Assembly (NCBI GenBank): GCA_913020445.1 | Contig: CAJWAR010000003.1 | Coordinates: 1-64,000, forward strand | Source of the DNA: an uncultured Rhodospirillaceae bacterium | Lineage (GTDB): Bacteria > Pseudomonadota > Alphaproteobacteria > Rhodospirillales > UBA2165 | Reading direction: 5' to 3' | DNA: 64,000 nucleotides | Part shown: in pieces, positions 34,761 to 43,361 of the stretch | Position numbering within the stretch: position 1 is the stretch's first letter | How the letters are laid out: each line of letters begins with the position of its first letter | The notes under the pieces: generated by a model | The model's input: only the letters and a program-made list of their open reading frames with translations | Databases searched by the model: none | Told to the model about the DNA's origin: nothing | Program-made: the position numbers and the translations under genes

Positions 34761-36815
34761 ATGTTTGAAGCCTTATGGACCGGTCTCCAACTGGTTTTTG
34801 AATGGCCATCGATCGGATTTCTCATGCTGGGCGCCGTGCTGGGTATTTGGATCGGTGCTGTCCCCGGGCTTGGCGGTATTATTGGTCTGGTTTTATTGCT
34901 GCCGTTTACGTTTGGTATGGAGCCGGTGCCGGCACTCGCTTTGTTGCTTGGGTTGTGGACAGTAACGACGACCAGCGACACCATTGCGTCGGTCATGCTG
35001 GGGATTCCCGGAACTGCCGCGTCACAAGCGACCATTCTTGATGGCTATCCCTTGGCGCAACAGGGACACGCTGCCCGCGCCTTCGGCGCAGCTTTTACCG
35101 TTTCTGCCTTTGGTGGAGTTTTCGGCGCCATGATATTAGCCTTTTCACTACCGATAATCGCGCCCTTGATCCTGTCATTCCGGTCACCCGAATTATTTAT
35201 GTTGGGCATGCTGGGTCTTACCATGGTCGGTACGTTAAGCGGCTCGTCCGTATTAAAAGGTCTGGTGGCGGCGATGTTTGGCCTTATGTTGGGCTTCATC
35301 GGCATGGCAGAGACCATAGCCGTGCCGCGCTACACTTTTCAAGCGGTCTACTTGCTGGATGAATTGCCGATCATTCCGGTCGTGCTCGGACTGTTTGCGC
35401 TGCCCGAACTATTGGAACTGGCGGTGCGCAATGTTTCAATCTCGCGTATTCCGAAAGATCAAACAGCAGGCGGCGGTATTATGGATGGCGTCCGGGATGC
35501 CTTTAAATACTGGTGGCTGGCACTCCGATGCAGCATCATTGGCACCTATATCGGCATGCTGCCGGGACTTGGTGCATCGATTGTCGATTGGGTGGCTTAC
35601 GGTCATGCAGTGCAGAGCACCAAAGACAATCCGCGCTTTGGCCGGGGCGATATCCGCGGCGTCATTGCGCCGGAAGCAGCCAATAACGCGATCAAAGGCG
35701 GCGCTTTGGTGCCGACGGTCGCCTTTGGTATTCCCGGCAGTTTAGGCACCGCCATTCTATTGGGCGCGTTGGTGGTACAGGGGCTCAGGCCGGGCCCGGA
35801 AATGCTTGAAGATAATCTGCATATTACTTTTTCGCTGGTGTGGATGATCGTCGTCGCCAATGTAGTCGTTGCTATTTTGCTGATGTTCCTCGCCAAGCAG
35901 GTCGCCAAGATCGCCTTCGTCCCCGGTCATCTCATTGTCCCGGGCGTTATTATGTTTGTGTTCATGGGCTCCTGGCTCGGCGGCTCTTCCATGGGGGACT
36001 GGATCACGTGTCTGACCATGGGGATCATTGGTTTCGTGATGAAACGCGGCGGCTGGCCGCGACCACCGCTTATCCTGGCACTCATCCTCGGCAATATTCT
36101 GGAAAACACCTTTCAGATTAGCATGCGGGTCGGCGAGGGCTGGGGCTGGCTGAATCGCCCCATCGTTTTGGTTATCCTGGTGTTGATCGTGCTCACGCTG
36201 ATCTTTGCGGTGAGTGGTATTGTCAAAAGAAAACAGCAGCAGGCTAGACAAACCGAAGCATCAACTGTCGACGCCGATGATGAAGGCGGCGAAGGCAGCG
36301 AAAAAAATCCGCTCATCTCGCTGCCTTTTGCCGTGATTATGGCGGTTATGTTTGTCTGGGCGGGGATTGAGGCTCAGCCCTGGGAGGAAGAAGTTAAACA
36401 ATTTCCGGTAACGATCGCGATCCCGGCGGCGTTGTTGACTTTTGCGATTATTTTCCATGATGCGCGCGCTTTGCTGGCTGAACGCTTCAACGCGGGTAAC
36501 TGGGCAGGTGTATGTCGGCAATCATCAGAGCAAGCCGTGCTCGGTCGTTCGGTGATCTTTTTCGGCTATCTGATCGCGCTGATATTAATATCTTTGGTGA
36601 TTGGCCAGAAACTCGCCTTAGGTCTCTTTATCGGCATTTATTTGTGGCGCTGGGGAAAATATTCGCCCCGCCTGTCAATTGCCTACGCCGTCGGCGGCTG
36701 GGCCTTTATCGTCGGTTTTTATGACCAGATCATGAATTTGCTGTTTCATCGATCCATGTTGCAAAGCTGGGTCTATCCGATGCTGCCCGATTGGCTGCCG
36801 TCTTACTTATTTTAA
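34761..36815 (+). CDS. Fused TctA-TctB membrane subunit of a TTT transporter
   Basis: A 684-residue membrane protein. Residues 1 to about 500 are a complete TctA, with GAVPGLGGIIGLVLLLPFTF (about 32-51), GMLPGLGASIVDWVAYG, APEAANNAIKGGALVP and AFGIPGSLGTAILLGAL. A charged linker (about 486-513, Asp/Glu-rich) connects to a four-helix TctB-like domain (about 515-684). Separate tctA and tctB genes are the rule, as at 1011-2986, so this is a natural fusion. The matching binding protein is probably the orphan TctC-like gene at 38328, across an amidohydrolase gene on the opposite strand. Confidence 0.92.
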   Translation: MFEALWTGLQLVFEWPSIGFLMLGAVLGIWIGAVPGLGGIIGLVLLLPFTFGMEPVPALALLLGLWTVTTTSDTIASVMLGIPGTAASQATILDGYPLAQQGHAARAFGAAFTVSAFGGVFGAMILAFSLPIIAPLILSFRSPELFMLGMLGLTMVGTLSGSSVLKGLVAAMFGLMLGFIGMAETIAVPRYTFQAVYLLDELPIIPVVLGLFALPELLELAVRNVSISRIPKDQTAGGGIMDGVRDAFKYWWLALRCSIIGTYIGMLPGLGASIVDWVAYGHAVQSTKDNPRFGRGDIRGVIAPEAANNAIKGGALVPTVAFGIPGSLGTAILLGALVVQGLRPGPEMLEDNLHITFSLVWMIVVANVVVAILLMFLAKQVAKIAFVPGHLIVPGVIMFVFMGSWLGGSSMGDWITCLTMGIIGFVMKRGGWPRPPLILALILGNILENTFQISMRVGEGWGWLNRPIVLVILVLIVLTLIFAVSGIVKRKQQQARQTEASTVDADDEGGEGSEKNPLISLPFAVIMAVMFVWAGIEAQPWEEEVKQFPVTIAIPAALLTFAIIFHDARALLAERFNAGNWAGVCRQSSEQAVLGRSVIFFGYLIALILISLVIGQKLALGLFIGIYLWRWGKYSPRLSIAYAVGGWAFIVGFYDQIMNLLFHRSMLQSWVYPMLPDWLPSYLF

Positions 36816-36820
36816 AAAAC

Positions 36821-38197
36821 TTAAGCGATTGATTGGGTTTGCCGGTCATAGCCAGCAAGCTCAAAGACTTTATCGACAGATTTTTTAAGCTGATCTTTTT
36901 TCTCCGCCATCTCTTTTTTCGCCAATATCATTTGACCATCCTTTTTGACGAACTCGCCGCCAATCATGACAGCATCGACGCTGGAGCGATCGGCAAAAAG
37001 TACCACGGTATTGACCGGGTCATGGATCGGCTCAAGGCAGAGATCATCAATTTTCAGCATTACCAGATCGGCTTTTTTACCGGGTGTGATCGAACCGATC
37101 CGGTCTTCCATCCGCAGTGCCCGCGCCCCGGCGATGGTCGCCCACTCAAGGGCTTCATAAGGGCTGGTTGCGAGTTTTTCGATCGGCATGTGGTCGTTCA
37201 ATTCCTCCCGGCAATCAATTGCGTGCTGGAATTGGAGCGCAAAGCGCATGACATGAAACATATCACTGGCAGCAAAAACATCCGTATCGGATCCGAGCGA
37301 CACCTGGTCACCCAGTTTCCTAACCCGCCCGCAAAGTGGATATGCTTTGGCTGATTGGGCTTCGACCGTGGGCGTTGCGGTGACGGTAACGCCGTGATCG
37401 ATCAACATTTTTAGCTCGTCATCTTCCAGATAATTACCATGCACAATGTTATGATCCGGTCCCAGCAAGCCAGCCTCGGCGACCGGATAAAAGCCCTCTT
37501 TAACGACCCGGTTTTTGCGGTTCCAGGTGTGCGAGCTTGAGACCAGCCCGAACTCCCGGGCCAAAGCAAAATCCTTCATCATGACTTCCAGGATGGAATT
37601 TTCCGGCCCCAAGATGGCCATGCCGAGCGTTACCAAAGCGTCATCGCTGGCCAGCCGGCCCTTCCGCAGCCGTTCAATCTCAGATCGCGGATGCGGAATT
37701 TCCGAGAAATGCTTCTCGCCTTCTTTCTTTTTCGGCTTAACCGTACCGTGGGCAAACATCGCCCGGATACCCGATTCTTCCAACGCATCAATGGCGCCAT
37801 CGGTATGTTCCGGCGTCGCATTGACATGACACCAATCCATGATTGTCGTTGTTCCGGCATTCATCTGCCCCCAGGCGCCGACCAGATTGCCGAGATAGGT
37901 GGCCTCCGGCGTGTAGACCATGGCAACGCCGTGGTGAATGTTTTTTTGATAATCGACGGAGGTCCAGTTGCCGGCGATACCGCGCAAGCCGGTCTGCCAG
38001 GTATGGAGATGGGCATTGATCAGGCCGGGAATAATAATACTACCGGCGCCATCAATAATCTCGGCATCAGCAGCTTCAATGTTATGCCCAACTTCAAGTA
38101 TGCAATCGTCCTCGATTAAAATGTCGGCGTTCTCGAGGATACCCATTGATGAGTCCATGGAGATCACGGTGCCGTTTTTTATGATTTTCTTGCTCAT
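36821..38197 (-). CDS. Metal-dependent amidohydrolase/deaminase (ATZ/TRZ-like)
   Basis: A 458-residue TIM-barrel amidohydrolase. Metal ligands are the HxH of PGLINAHLHTWQTG, a His in VSSHTWNRKN, a His in IVHGNYLEDDE and the Asp of LGSDTDVFAAS. These are the positions used by cytosine/guanine deaminases and the atrazine chlorohydrolase subgroup. The C-terminal ITPGKKADLVMLK strand segment completes the composite beta-sandwich. The ATG at 38197 has GGAG upstream; an in-frame ATG at 38212 is an alternative. It lies between a transporter and its binding protein, so the imported compound may be its substrate. Confidence 0.9.
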   Translation of the reverse strand: MSKKIIKNGTVISMDSSMGILENADILIEDDCILEVGHNIEAADAEIIDGAGSIIIPGLINAHLHTWQTGLRGIAGNWTSVDYQKNIHHGVAMVYTPEATYLGNLVGAWGQMNAGTTTIMDWCHVNATPEHTDGAIDALEESGIRAMFAHGTVKPKKKEGEKHFSEIPHPRSEIERLRKGRLASDDALVTLGMAILGPENSILEVMMKDFALAREFGLVSSSHTWNRKNRVVKEGFYPVAEAGLLGPDHNIVHGNYLEDDELKMLIDHGVTVTATPTVEAQSAKAYPLCGRVRKLGDQVSLGSDTDVFAASDMFHVMRFALQFQHAIDCREELNDHMPIEKLATSPYEALEWATIAGARALRMEDRIGSITPGKKADLVMLKIDDLCLEPIHDPVNTVVLFADRSSVDAVMIGGEFVKKDGQMILAKKEMAEKKDQLKKSVDKVFELAGYDRQTQSIA

Positions 38198-38277
38198 GAT
38201 CGAATGCTCCATTTCACAACCACAGGTCTAATTGTAGTAAATTAATTGTTATTGTCAGCCCAATTGCCGCATTATTC

Positions 38278-38300
38278 GATTTTATGCTATTACTAAAATC
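38278..38300. promoter_or_regulatory. Inverted repeat in the divergent amidohydrolase/binding-protein promoter
   Basis: GATTTTA (38278-38284) and TAAAATC (38294-38300) are perfect 7-base arms around nine bases. It lies 28 bases upstream of the binding-protein ATG and within the divergent intergenic region, a suitable place for an operator. No dedicated regulator gene is adjacent. Confidence 0.35.
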
Positions 38301-38327
38301 ATAATAAATATATAGGGAGAAATTATC

Positions 38328-39437
38328 ATGAAATATCTTCGACTTATGGGGTTAACGTTTATTGCCATGGCGTTTGCCGTGGCCGGATATTTGGCACCTT
38401 CCACTGCAGTTGCCCAATATTATAAAGGTAAAACTATTACGGTTGTGGTCGGTTTGGGGCCGTCCTCGGGTGGCACCACCTTGGCCCGGCTGATCGGCAG
38501 ACACATGGCCAAGAACATCGCCGGCAATCCGAAAATTGTAATCAAAAATATGCCAGGTGGCGCTTTGTTAAAAGCGCATAATTTTGTCCATGCCAAAGCA
38601 CCCAAAGACGGCACGGTCGTTTATTATGGCCCGCGCCAGCCGCTCGGTGAATTGATCGGCATGCCCGGCATGAATTTTAAATATAAAGACTTCACGGTGC
38701 TCGGTGGCGTTCAAGTGGCCGATCTGGTCAACTATGTCAGAACCGACGTGGTCGCCGGTGGCCTTAAAAGCGGCGCCGATTTGGTTAAAGCGAAATCGGT
38801 TATTTTTGGTGGTATCAGTGCCCGCACCATCCGCGTTCTTGCCTCGATGATCCAGCTCGATATGCTGGGCGTAAATTTTAGGCTGATCCCGGGCTATCGC
38901 GGCAGTGGAAAACTGCGCGCTGCTGTTCTCAACGGTGAAGTTCATATGGGCAATGATGCGGCCCATGCCTATCTCAACCGCGTTGTGCCAACGATGGTAA
39001 AAAAAGGCGTGGTCAAAGCGGTTTGGCAAGTGCCGTCGATGGATGCCAAAGGCAATCTGGTCAAAAGCCCTCTGCTGCCCAACATGCAGAGCTTTAGCGA
39101 AGTCTATAAGCAAGTTCACGGCAAAGCGCCGTCCGGTATTAAATGGGAAGCGGTTAAGAACTTGGTTAAATTCGGTCAAACCGTGCAGCACATGTATTTC
39201 GGCCCTCCCGGCATGAACGGGAATGCCATCAAAGCTTTCCGTGCTGCTTTTATACCGGCTATGACCAGTGCGGCTTATAAAGCGGATGCAGTAAAGACCG
39301 CTAAATATGTGCCGACCGGTATTCATCACAAACGCGCCACCGAGGTGCTGTCGGCTAATCAGGCTACACCGCCGGAAGTGGTTAAATTCCTTAAAAGCTA
39401 TGTCGCTAAGCACTCTAAAAAGAAGAAAAAGAAATAG
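38328..39437 (+). CDS. TctC/Bug-family binding protein (orphan, probably partner of the TctA-TctB fusion)
   Basis: A 369-residue secreted protein, longer than usual for the family. A signal peptide covers about residues 1-29 (ending STAVA). The mature start is QYYKGKTITVVVGLGPSSGG and the ligand loop is the IKNMPGGALLKAHNFV segment, equivalent to the NKPGGGG loop of TctC. The C-terminus is a run of Lys (SKKKKKK). GGGAGA precedes the ATG. It likely feeds the fused TctA-TctB transporter encoded at 34761. Ligand unknown. Confidence 0.88.
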   Translation: MKYLRLMGLTFIAMAFAVAGYLAPSTAVAQYYKGKTITVVVGLGPSSGGTTLARLIGRHMAKNIAGNPKIVIKNMPGGALLKAHNFVHAKAPKDGTVVYYGPRQPLGELIGMPGMNFKYKDFTVLGGVQVADLVNYVRTDVVAGGLKSGADLVKAKSVIFGGISARTIRVLASMIQLDMLGVNFRLIPGYRGSGKLRAAVLNGEVHMGNDAAHAYLNRVVPTMVKKGVVKAVWQVPSMDAKGNLVKSPLLPNMQSFSEVYKQVHGKAPSGIKWEAVKNLVKFGQTVQHMYFGPPGMNGNAIKAFRAAFIPAMTSAAYKADAVKTAKYVPTGIHHKRATEVLSANQATPPEVVKFLKSYVAKHSKKKKKK

Positions 39438-39462
39438 CTTAACCAGTTCATAAATTGAAGAG

Positions 39463-39492
39463 GGGAGTTCCAGGTTTGGCGCTCCCTTTTTT
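39463..39492 (+). terminator. Rho-independent terminator after the orphan binding protein
   Basis: GGGAG (39463-39467) pairs with CTCCC (39482-39486), with a possible inner CCA/TGG pair, followed by six T (39487-39492). The stem is short but the T-run is good. Confidence 0.55.
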
Positions 39493-39563
39493 AATTTATC
39501 TGGATGACTAACTTGGCTAAGATCAGCGCCATATTTATGGGCTGGATCAATCTAGGGGGATAA

Positions 39564-40559
39564 ATGACAAAGCTGCCTTTGACCCTGGCAATCGAAGACT
39601 ACGATCATGTCCGTGATCTGGTAAATGGCACGGTCAAGCCTGAAGGTATCGATCTCAATTGCTTGATTTTTGATGTTGAAGAAACCTTTTTTCGTTTTGC
39701 TCAATCCTATGAATGGGAGGTTTCAGAGCTTTCGCTGGCGAAGTACTGTTCCCTGAGATCGCAGGATGATCCGCCGGTTGTCGGCATCCCGGTGTTTATT
39801 TCCCGCATGTTCCGTCACTCGGCATTTTATGTTCGCGGCGATGGCAAAATCAAAACCTCGGCAGATTTAAAGGGCGGCCGCATTGGCGTTCCCGAATGGA
39901 CCCAGACCGCGACGGTTTATGCCCGCGGCTGGCTGCATCATGAAGGCGGCGCAAAATTGGACGAAGTTGAATGGGTGCAGGGCGGTGTCAATGAACCGGG
40001 ACGGCTTGAAATGGGCAAGATCAATGTGCCGGACGGGGTGCGGATTACGCCGGTAAGCGATCGCTCGCTGACGGATATGCTCATTGAGGGCGAGATCGAT
40101 GCGCTAATTTCAGCCCGCCCGCCCGACGCTTTTCTGTCAGGCGAAGGCCAGGTGCAGCGTTTAATACCGAACTACCCCGAGGTGGAGTTGGACTATTTCA
40201 AACGTACCGGCGTTTATCCCATCATGCACACCATAGCGATCAAACGCGACGTCTATGAGCAAGATCGCTGGATTGCAATGAATTTGATGACGGCATTTGA
40301 GCAAGCCAAAGCAAAAATGGTTGAGCGATTGTCCGATATCACGGCGTCGCGTATTCCGTTTCCCTGGATGCCGGATCAATTTCAGCAGATGAAGCAGGCG
40401 TTTTTTCCGGATCACGATTACTGGCCTTACGGCATCGAAGGCAGCCGCCAAACCCTCGAAACATTTCTGGCCTATTGCGATGAACAGGGCGTCACCAAGC
40501 GCAAAATGACGCCGGAAGAATTGTTCGTGCCGGAAACGCAGAAGGTGTTTAAGGTTTAG
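39564..40559 (+). CDS. 4,5-dihydroxyphthalate decarboxylase-like (periplasmic-binding-fold) protein
   Basis: A 331-residue cytoplasmic protein with no signal peptide. It has the type-2 binding-protein fold seen in 4,5-dihydroxyphthalate decarboxylase (Pht5). Segments such as AIEDYDHVRDLVNGTVKPEG, FDVEETFFRFAQSYEWEVSE and GIPVFISRMFRHSAFYVR match that family, and so do KGGRIGVPEWTQTATVYARG and LLxEGEIDALISARPPDAF-type segments. Known members remove a carboxylate from an ortho-dihydroxylated aromatic acid, but many are unproven. It is convergent with the reductive dehalogenase (2-base gap), so common regulation is not implied, though a shared pathway is possible. Confidence 0.82.
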   Translation: MTKLPLTLAIEDYDHVRDLVNGTVKPEGIDLNCLIFDVEETFFRFAQSYEWEVSELSLAKYCSLRSQDDPPVVGIPVFISRMFRHSAFYVRGDGKIKTSADLKGGRIGVPEWTQTATVYARGWLHHEGGAKLDEVEWVQGGVNEPGRLEMGKINVPDGVRITPVSDRSLTDMLIEGEIDALISARPPDAFLSGEGQVQRLIPNYPEVELDYFKRTGVYPIMHTIAIKRDVYEQDRWIAMNLMTAFEQAKAKMVERLSDITASRIPFPWMPDQFQQMKQAFFPDHDYWPYGIEGSRQTLETFLAYCDEQGVTKRKMTPEELFVPETQKVFKV

Positions 40560-40560
40560 C

Positions 40561-42735
40561 TCACTCCCCCGCCTTATCCAGATAACTCGGACGATACGTC
40601 GCCGGCGCATCACCACCGGCGGCGCGGCGGGCTAAAGCCTGCTCAACCGTTTCGGCTTCCTTGGCAATCTTAAGGCCTAGTTTACGGTCGGTCGGGCCGG
40701 GGCCGAATAGGTCAGGCGGCGGCAGGGTCGAGGCTGGGAAATGCGCGATATTATCGGCACCCTTGGGTTTTTTGGTTGGATCAATCATCGGCCGGTTCAC
40801 GCCTTCAGCGGCGACGGTATAATTTTCCGGATCATAGCGGAAGGATTTATCGCCCATCACTTCCAGATCAAGCCACCATTTCTTCTCATCGACCGGATTG
40901 CCCTGGCCGAGCTTATCGTCCATCCAGATCGCGATGGGTGCGAGCACGGGTTTCAGCCACATCGCATTGACGCCGAGCCAGCTGCCCACCTGATGCAGGA
41001 GCGGGCCGTCCCAGGTCGTATCCTTGCTGAGCGGGCACACTTTGACGCAGCGCCCACAGGCTGAACCCTTCATATTGGTCGAGCGATACATGGTGCAGCG
41101 TTCGCTATCGGGCTTCCAGGTCTCGTAGCCGTTAAAGATCACCTTATCGCCATAGGGGATCGCGCCGCAGGGGCATTCGCGCGCACATTTAAAACATTTT
41201 GAGCAGAACTTCTGAACGCCGAAATCGATCGGCTTGTCCGGCGTCAACGGCATATCGGTGGTCAACACAGCGGTCTTGAAGCGCATGCCCAGAAACGGAT
41301 TAATGGCACTTTCGCCGATGCGGCTTTGCTCACCGAGGCCAGCTGCCAACACCATCGGCACATGCAGGACATGGCTGTCGAGATTGCTATGCGCGCGGGC
41401 ACCATAACCCATTTGCCGGATCATCTCCGCCATCACGCCGACAATCTCGCCGCCCCGCAAATAGGCCCGCATCGACTGGGAGCCGGAAATCCAGTCATTG
41501 CCGCTGGCGCCCAAAAACGTCTCATAGCCCTGATCGATCAGCACCACCAGGCCATATTTATGATAGGGCTCAATCGGCTGGCCGCGCTTATCGTGGGAGT
41601 ACCAGCAATAATCGGGAATTTCACAAATACCGGTGATCACCGAGCCCATATAATGGCTGAGCGCCTTGAGCGCCTTGCTGTTATCGCTCCCGTTCTCACT
41701 GTCAGGAGCAGTGCCGGGCGCGGTCTGGCCATCCTGTAAGGGCTTGATCGCCCAGCTTGGCCGGACGATGCCTTGCGACACCGGGTGTTTTTGCGACCAG
41801 CGGTCGGCCTCGCGTTTGGTTTTAGCACTAAGATCGCCCAGGGCGCTGCGCATATACATATTGGCGCGGCTCGGCACGCGGGGCACTTCGTCATCGAAAA
41901 CTTCGGTGGTCAGCCGGTCGACGCGTTTTAAGGTTTCAACCGGGTAGGGGCCGAGATGAGAGGGCCGCTTACCCACACGCCAGCGCTCCAGTCCGGAGAC
42001 CGCGCCGGTGAGGCCGAGCTGATAGTTGAGATCGCGGCCATTGCGGGCTGAACTATGTAGCGGCAAATCAGTGGCAAGGGCGTAATCGGTGGTGACCACG
42101 GCGACGGCAAACTTGTCATCGACATAAGGGTTGATCAGCCGGTCACCGTCCCTGACAGCGAGGCCGGCCAAGACGGTTACCATATCGAGGTCAATGTCGG
42201 TCGCCCCGGTCCAGTGAACACAGCTTTGGAAACCCATCGAGGAAATCTGGCCACTGTTATCAATGGCGATCTCGGCGGCGCGGAGCGTTGCCAGCAGATG
42301 CTCATTGCCCGCTATCCAAGCGGCAGCTTTATTGTCGGCATCAATCGGGTTGCTGTATTCGACCAGTACAACGACAGCGTGGGTATGGGTGGACGCAGCG
42401 TTGCCGAGCCAGGCATTCCCAGGCATCTCGCAGATACCGATCATTGAGGCGTCAAGAAAATAGCCGGCTCCCTTAATGTCCTGGCTGCGGCGGGCGAGAT
42501 CATCCGGCACCGGCGCTTTTTGGTGAAAGGGTTCAGGCTGCCGCAGTTTTTCAAAGACGTCTAAATGAATGGCCGCGCCTTGAATGAGATAGCGATGCGA
42601 GCCGGTTGGCATGCTTGCCGGAGTTGCCGGTGCGCGCGCAGCTTCCTGCTCAAGGACAGCAGCATCCCGGCGCAGTCTTTCCAGCGGGTAGGGGCCCAGC
42701 TCAACCGGCCGGGTGCGGCGTTTATTGCTCAACAT
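40561..42735 (-). CDS. rdhA: Cytoplasmic reductive dehalogenase, NpRdhA-type, with duplicated N-terminal module
   Basis: A 724-residue corrinoid/iron-sulfur protein. Two [4Fe-4S] motifs are present: Cys511, 514, 517, 521 and Cys547, 560, 563, 567. There is no Tat signal, unlike respiratory RdhA. The corrinoid-binding module is internally duplicated: LGPYP occurs at 13 and 261, GICEMP at 100 and GICEIP at 369, and the INP.. TTDMPL-like block near 201-224 and again near 478-498. The second copy is functional-looking; the first matches the vestigial copy I recall in the Nitratireductor enzyme. From memory its catalytic residues are Tyr426, Lys488 and Arg552. Here Tyr425, Lys487 and Arg551 occur with the same spacing. 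This is most consistent with respiration-independent removal of halogen from an aromatic ring. Confidence 0.9.
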   Translation of the reverse strand: MLSNKRRTRPVELGPYPLERLRRDAAVLEQEAARAPATPASMPTGSHRYLIQGAAIHLDVFEKLRQPEPFHQKAPVPDDLARRSQDIKGAGYFLDASMIGICEMPGNAWLGNAASTHTHAVVVLVEYSNPIDADNKAAAWIAGNEHLLATLRAAEIAIDNSGQISSMGFQSCVHWTGATDIDLDMVTVLAGLAVRDGDRLINPYVDDKFAVAVVTTDYALATDLPLHSSARNGRDLNYQLGLTGAVSGLERWRVGKRPSHLGPYPVETLKRVDRLTTEVFDDEVPRVPSRANMYMRSALGDLSAKTKREADRWSQKHPVSQGIVRPSWAIKPLQDGQTAPGTAPDSENGSDNSKALKALSHYMGSVITGICEIPDYCWYSHDKRGQPIEPYHKYGLVVLIDQGYETFLGASGNDWISGSQSMRAYLRGGEIVGVMAEMIRQMGYGARAHSNLDSHVLHVPMVLAAGLGEQSRIGESAINPFLGMRFKTAVLTTDMPLTPDKPIDFGVQKFCSKCFKCARECPCGAIPYGDKVIFNGYETWKPDSERCTMYRSTNMKGSACGRCVKVCPLSKDTTWDGPLLHQVGSWLGVNAMWLKPVLAPIAIWMDDKLGQGNPVDEKKWWLDLEVMGDKSFRYDPENYTVAAEGVNRPMIDPTKKPKGADNIAHFPASTLPPPDLFGPGPTDRKLGLKIAKEAETVEQALARRAAGGDAPATYRPSYLDKAGE

Positions 42736-42792
42736 TGGCTTTCCTCACATCTGATCGCATTGCTCGCTTATTGCTTGAGCGTTGAAATAATG

Positions 42793-42806
42793 ATATCATA
42801 TGATAT
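42793..42806. promoter_or_regulatory. Perfect 14-base palindrome, candidate MarR operator
   Basis: ATATCATATGATAT is a perfect palindrome, and it overlaps a second one, ATGATATCAT (42790-42799). It lies in the 98-base divergent region between the dehalogenase and MarR genes. MarR dimers bind palindromes of this size, so this site probably controls both genes. Confidence 0.55.
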
Positions 42807-42833
42807 TAATTTTGACCATAGGAAATTATCTCG

Positions 42834-43295
42834 ATGCCATATGCAGCCACATCCGCCACCCAGCCCGGACCGGACGATCACGTTCTGACGCTGTGTCATA
42901 TGCTGGCCAACCGGATCGGCAAGGCTTTTGCCTCCGAGTTGGAGAACCAGGATATCAGCGTTGCCGAATGGCGGGTGATGTTGACTTTGGCGCAGCATCA
43001 AAATGCCTCGGGCCAAGAGATCACCGGGCGCTGGGCGATGGATAAAATGGCCGTCAACCGGGCGATCAGTAGTTTAGAGCTGCGCGGGCTGATAAAGAAA
43101 AAGCGCAGTAAGGCAGATCGCCGCACCATCAATCTGGCGCTCACGGCAGCAGGCCGGAAAATGTATGACGCGCTGTTACCGATGGCCAATGACCGCTACC
43201 ATGCGCTTATGTCAGGCCTCGATAAGAATGAAGAAAAGCAACTGCGCCAGACCCTGCTCAAAATGATCACCCATACAGATTCACTTATTGACTAA
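42834..43295 (+). CDS. MarR-family transcriptional regulator
   Basis: A 153-residue winged-helix regulator. The core is ISVAEWRVMLTLAQHQNASGQEI, then WAMDKMAVNRAISSLELRGLI (recognition helix), and the wing KKKRSKADRRTINLALTAAG. It is divergent from the reductive dehalogenase across a 98-base region holding palindromes. MarR proteins are released from DNA by aromatic ligands, so a phenolic or haloaromatic effector is plausible. AGGAAA precedes the ATG. Confidence 0.93.
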   Translation: MPYAATSATQPGPDDHVLTLCHMLANRIGKAFASELENQDISVAEWRVMLTLAQHQNASGQEITGRWAMDKMAVNRAISSLELRGLIKKKRSKADRRTINLALTAAGRKMYDALLPMANDRYHALMSGLDKNEEKQLRQTLLKMITHTDSLID

Positions 43296-43361
43296 TCGGC
43301 TTTTACATTCCCAGTATTAGGCCCAGTATTAGGTCTGTCGACTCAGGGGAATTAATTTAAT

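Noticed and set aside
38568-39413. Minus-strand open frame of 281 codons
   Set aside because: Antisense to the orphan TctC-like gene, with low-complexity composition mirroring it and no recognisable domain.
39564-40559. Transporter binding protein
   Set aside because: It has the binding-protein fold but no signal peptide, and its conserved segments fit the dihydroxyphthalate decarboxylase family better.
40561-42735. Epoxyqueuosine reductase (QueG) as an alternative for the FeS/B12 protein
   Set aside because: QueG is about half this length, has no duplicated N-terminal module, and lacks the Tyr/Lys/Arg spacing seen here.
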